Source: an uncultured Succinivibrio sp. (GTDB taxonomy: Bacteria > Pseudomonadota > Gammaproteobacteria > Enterobacterales > Succinivibrionaceae). From it: 59,468 nucleotides of DNA. The position numbers and the translations under genes are program-made. Positions 58,210 through 59,468 of this stretch are shown here, one piece after another (position 1 is the stretch's first letter; each line of letters begins with the position of its first letter). The stretch lies in contig CAAGLL010000084.1 in the NCBI GenBank assembly GCA_900770725.1, positions 1 through 59,468 on the forward strand. Reading direction: 5' to 3'. The notes under the pieces are model-generated. The model did no database searches. It was not told the DNA's origin and saw only the letters and a program-made list of their open reading frames with translations.

Positions 58210-58647
58210 ATGGACAGCGGCAAGGGGAAGATCAAGGTGGCCTGGGTGGAGCCGGATCACCAGCGCAGGATCATGCTCCAGCATTGGGCCGAGATCCCGG
58301 AGGACGGCTTCGCTGAAGGGATCTGCCGTCTAATCGGGGCCAAGTCGCTGGGGTGCGCCCCGTATTCGGCAGGCGGCGCCGAATACTGCTGCTGGCATGA
58401 TCTGGACGCGGCGATGCGCGACGGCCCGATCGTGCCGACTGCAATCATTCCGGCGGATTTTGAGGGCGGCCTGCCGATTGTGCTCTGCGGGGCAATCGCT
58501 TTTACGTCCGCTGGCGCGGATGGAAGGCCTGCAAGCCTCGGCCCCGGCGACTGCGCCGAGATCATGCGCCAGCTCCTGGCGGATCAGCCAAGGCTCAAGG
58601 AATACATATCGAGGATGGAATACTTTGCGCGGCGCGCCGGGCTCTGA
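58210..58647 (+). CDS. Hypothetical protein, 145 aa
   Basis: ATG 58210 follows TGGAGGAAAAGGCA; an alternative ATG at 58195 overlaps the upstream stop. The protein has Cys/His-containing segments (YCCWHDLDAAM) and a beta-rich centre (GPIVPTAIIPADF, LPIVLCGAIAFTS). No family assigned. Confidence 0.7.
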   Translation: MDSGKGKIKVAWVEPDHQRRIMLQHWAEIPEDGFAEGICRLIGAKSLGCAPYSAGGAEYCCWHDLDAAMRDGPIVPTAIIPADFEGGLPIVLCGAIAFTSAGADGRPASLGPGDCAEIMRQLLADQPRLKEYISRMEYFARRAGL

Positions 58648-58699
58648 CCCGGGCGGCAATCCGGGCAGGCGTGCGGAAACAGGAAAGGGGGAGGCAGAG

Positions 58700-59302
58700 G
58701 TGCATTGCAAGTTCATCACATCGTCATTCGCGATGGCGGCGGCAGATCTGATCATGCGCGGGAGATGCCCCGAGATCGATGAGATCGCAAGGGCGGGAAT
58801 GCCCGATCCAGGGCCGGAGGACAGGCTTGCCGCGTGGGAGCGCCTTGCCGCGTCCAGCTCTGACAAAGCCGTGCTCGCCATGGGCAGGATCCTGGGCGGC
58901 TTGCAGCGCGGGGTGGCGGGCTGCATCCGCTTCCGCCTGTGCGCGCCCCGCCTTGTGGAGCGTCTCAGGTTTAGCTCCGGCTGGGGGCCGCTGCCCGTGG
59001 TCGAGTCCTTTTCAAGCGGCGGCGCGGAAAAGGGGCTGTCGTGGGAGTGGACGCACGGAAACGGGACTGTCTGCACGGACTCGTCCATCCTGCCGGAATG
59101 GCTGGCCTCTGCAAGCTGCCTGACGGCGCTCATCATCGCGCAGGCGCGCTTTGAACGCAGGGCGGACGCCAAAAGCGCGGACGACGTGATCATGAAAGCC
59201 TGCGCCATGGGCTTGCGCGTGTCGGCCATTCCCGATCTCAAGGGCCTGCTGGAAGAGATGAACGCCACCGCTGACAAGTTCACTGATGGCAGGGGCCTCT
59301 AG
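58700..59302 (+). CDS. Hypothetical protein, 200 aa
   Basis: GTG 58700 follows GGGGGAGGCAGAG: MHCKFITSSFAMAAADLIMR. The protein is largely helical, with Cys/Trp in the middle (EKGLSWEWTHGNGTVCTDSS) and an acidic end. No transmembrane segment and no recognised motif. It is the last complete gene, closed by the terminator at 59346. Confidence 0.7.
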   Translation: MHCKFITSSFAMAAADLIMRGRCPEIDEIARAGMPDPGPEDRLAAWERLAASSSDKAVLAMGRILGGLQRGVAGCIRFRLCAPRLVERLRFSSGWGPLPVVESFSSGGAEKGLSWEWTHGNGTVCTDSSILPEWLASASCLTALIIAQARFERRADAKSADDVIMKACAMGLRVSAIPDLKGLLEEMNATADKFTDGRGL

Positions 59303-59345
59303 GCCCAAGACAGCAGGGCCTCCGCTTCACGGGCGGAGCTTCGGA

Positions 59346-59368
59346 GCCGGGCAAATGCCCGGCTTTTC
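59346..59368 (+). terminator. Intrinsic terminator preceding the group II intron
   Basis: AGCCGGGCA-AA-TGCCCGGCT, a 9-bp perfect stem ending in four T. Confidence 0.9.
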
Positions 59369-59371
59369 CGG

Positions 59372-59468
59372 TGTGCTCGGCATGAGCGCAATCTATAGGG
59401 TGAAAGTCCCGAACCCGGCCGTTGGAGGCAAGGGTCAGCGAACCGCAAGGCGTGCGCGGCAACGTGCA
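59372..59468 (+). mobile_element. 5' end of a group II intron (cut by window end)
   Basis: GTGTGCTCGGCATGAG at 59372 and ATAGGGTGAAAGTCCCGAAC just after match the start of domain I in bacterial group II introns. The insertion point is 4 nt after a terminator stem, the location favoured by class C introns. The intron-encoded reverse transcriptase would lie beyond the window. Confidence 0.8.

Overview
This window is a GC-rich stretch of a large conjugative element, either a plasmid or an integrative conjugative element (ICE), from a Gram-negative proteobacterium. The envelope genes (autotransporter, lipoproteins, many signal peptides), the methyl-accepting chemotaxis protein, the H-NS-family protein and the conjugation genes (MOBH-type TraI, TraD, DUF4400 protein) all point that way. 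Promoters are AT-rich with sigma70-like TTGCAA/TATAAT boxes, and most genes start behind an AGGAGG-like site. A host-associated betaproteobacterium would fit, but the host is an inference. No rRNA, tRNA, CRISPR array or recognisable replication initiator is visible.

Layout. (1) 1-14.6 kb, minus strand: a phase-variable exported protein and a chemotaxis receptor lie beyond a terminator. Upstream is a long operon carrying a Toprim primase, a HExxH/VWA CobT-like protein, a DUF3150 protein, many very small proteins, a YqaJ/lambda-type exonuclease and a CobS/MoxR AAA+ ATPase. Its intergenic spacers are unusually long and full of hairpins. (2) 14.6-18.1 kb, plus strand: an HTH-like protein, an H-NS-family silencer and a fused restriction-modification protein whose specificity domain has been cut down. 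(3) 18.1-24.5 kb, minus strand: an RHH/coiled-coil protein, an AT-rich non-coding region, a tyrosine recombinase, HU, five accessory genes and a DnaQ-like exonuclease. (4) 24.8-35.6 kb: a Sel1-type lipoprotein, a cluster of exported Cys-containing proteins, topoisomerase III, small lipoproteins, a DUF4400 protein and TraD. (5) 35.6-44.2 kb: the TraI relaxase, a plus-strand three-gene unit, and a four-gene minus-strand set ending with a DsbA-like thiol protein. (6) 44.5-53.3 kb, plus strand: Bet/RecT annealing protein, ParA, ParB, SSB, small proteins and an autotransporter. (7) 53.4-56 kb: a graveyard of two integrase fragments, an IS21-type relic and a truncated, frameshifted VWA gene. (8) 56.3-59.3 kb: accessory genes, then a terminator followed directly by the 5' end of a group II intron that runs off the window.

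How it fits together. TraI, TraD and TopB support transfer; ParA/ParB partition; SSB, Bet and the YqaJ exonuclease form a recombination set; H-NS and HU shape the nucleoid. Five plus-strand promoters (upstream of bet, ssb and three accessory units) are near-identical copies of a 26-bp palindrome placed exactly 3 nt before the -10 box. A sixth, degraded copy drives the DnaQ operon. This implies one repressor controlling an element-wide regulon.

The most unusual features are that shared operator-promoter, the poly-G tracts inside the signal peptides of two members of a dispersed exported family, the structured non-coding blocks around the AAA+ gene, the cysteine-repeat protein, and the disrupted region at 53-56 kb.
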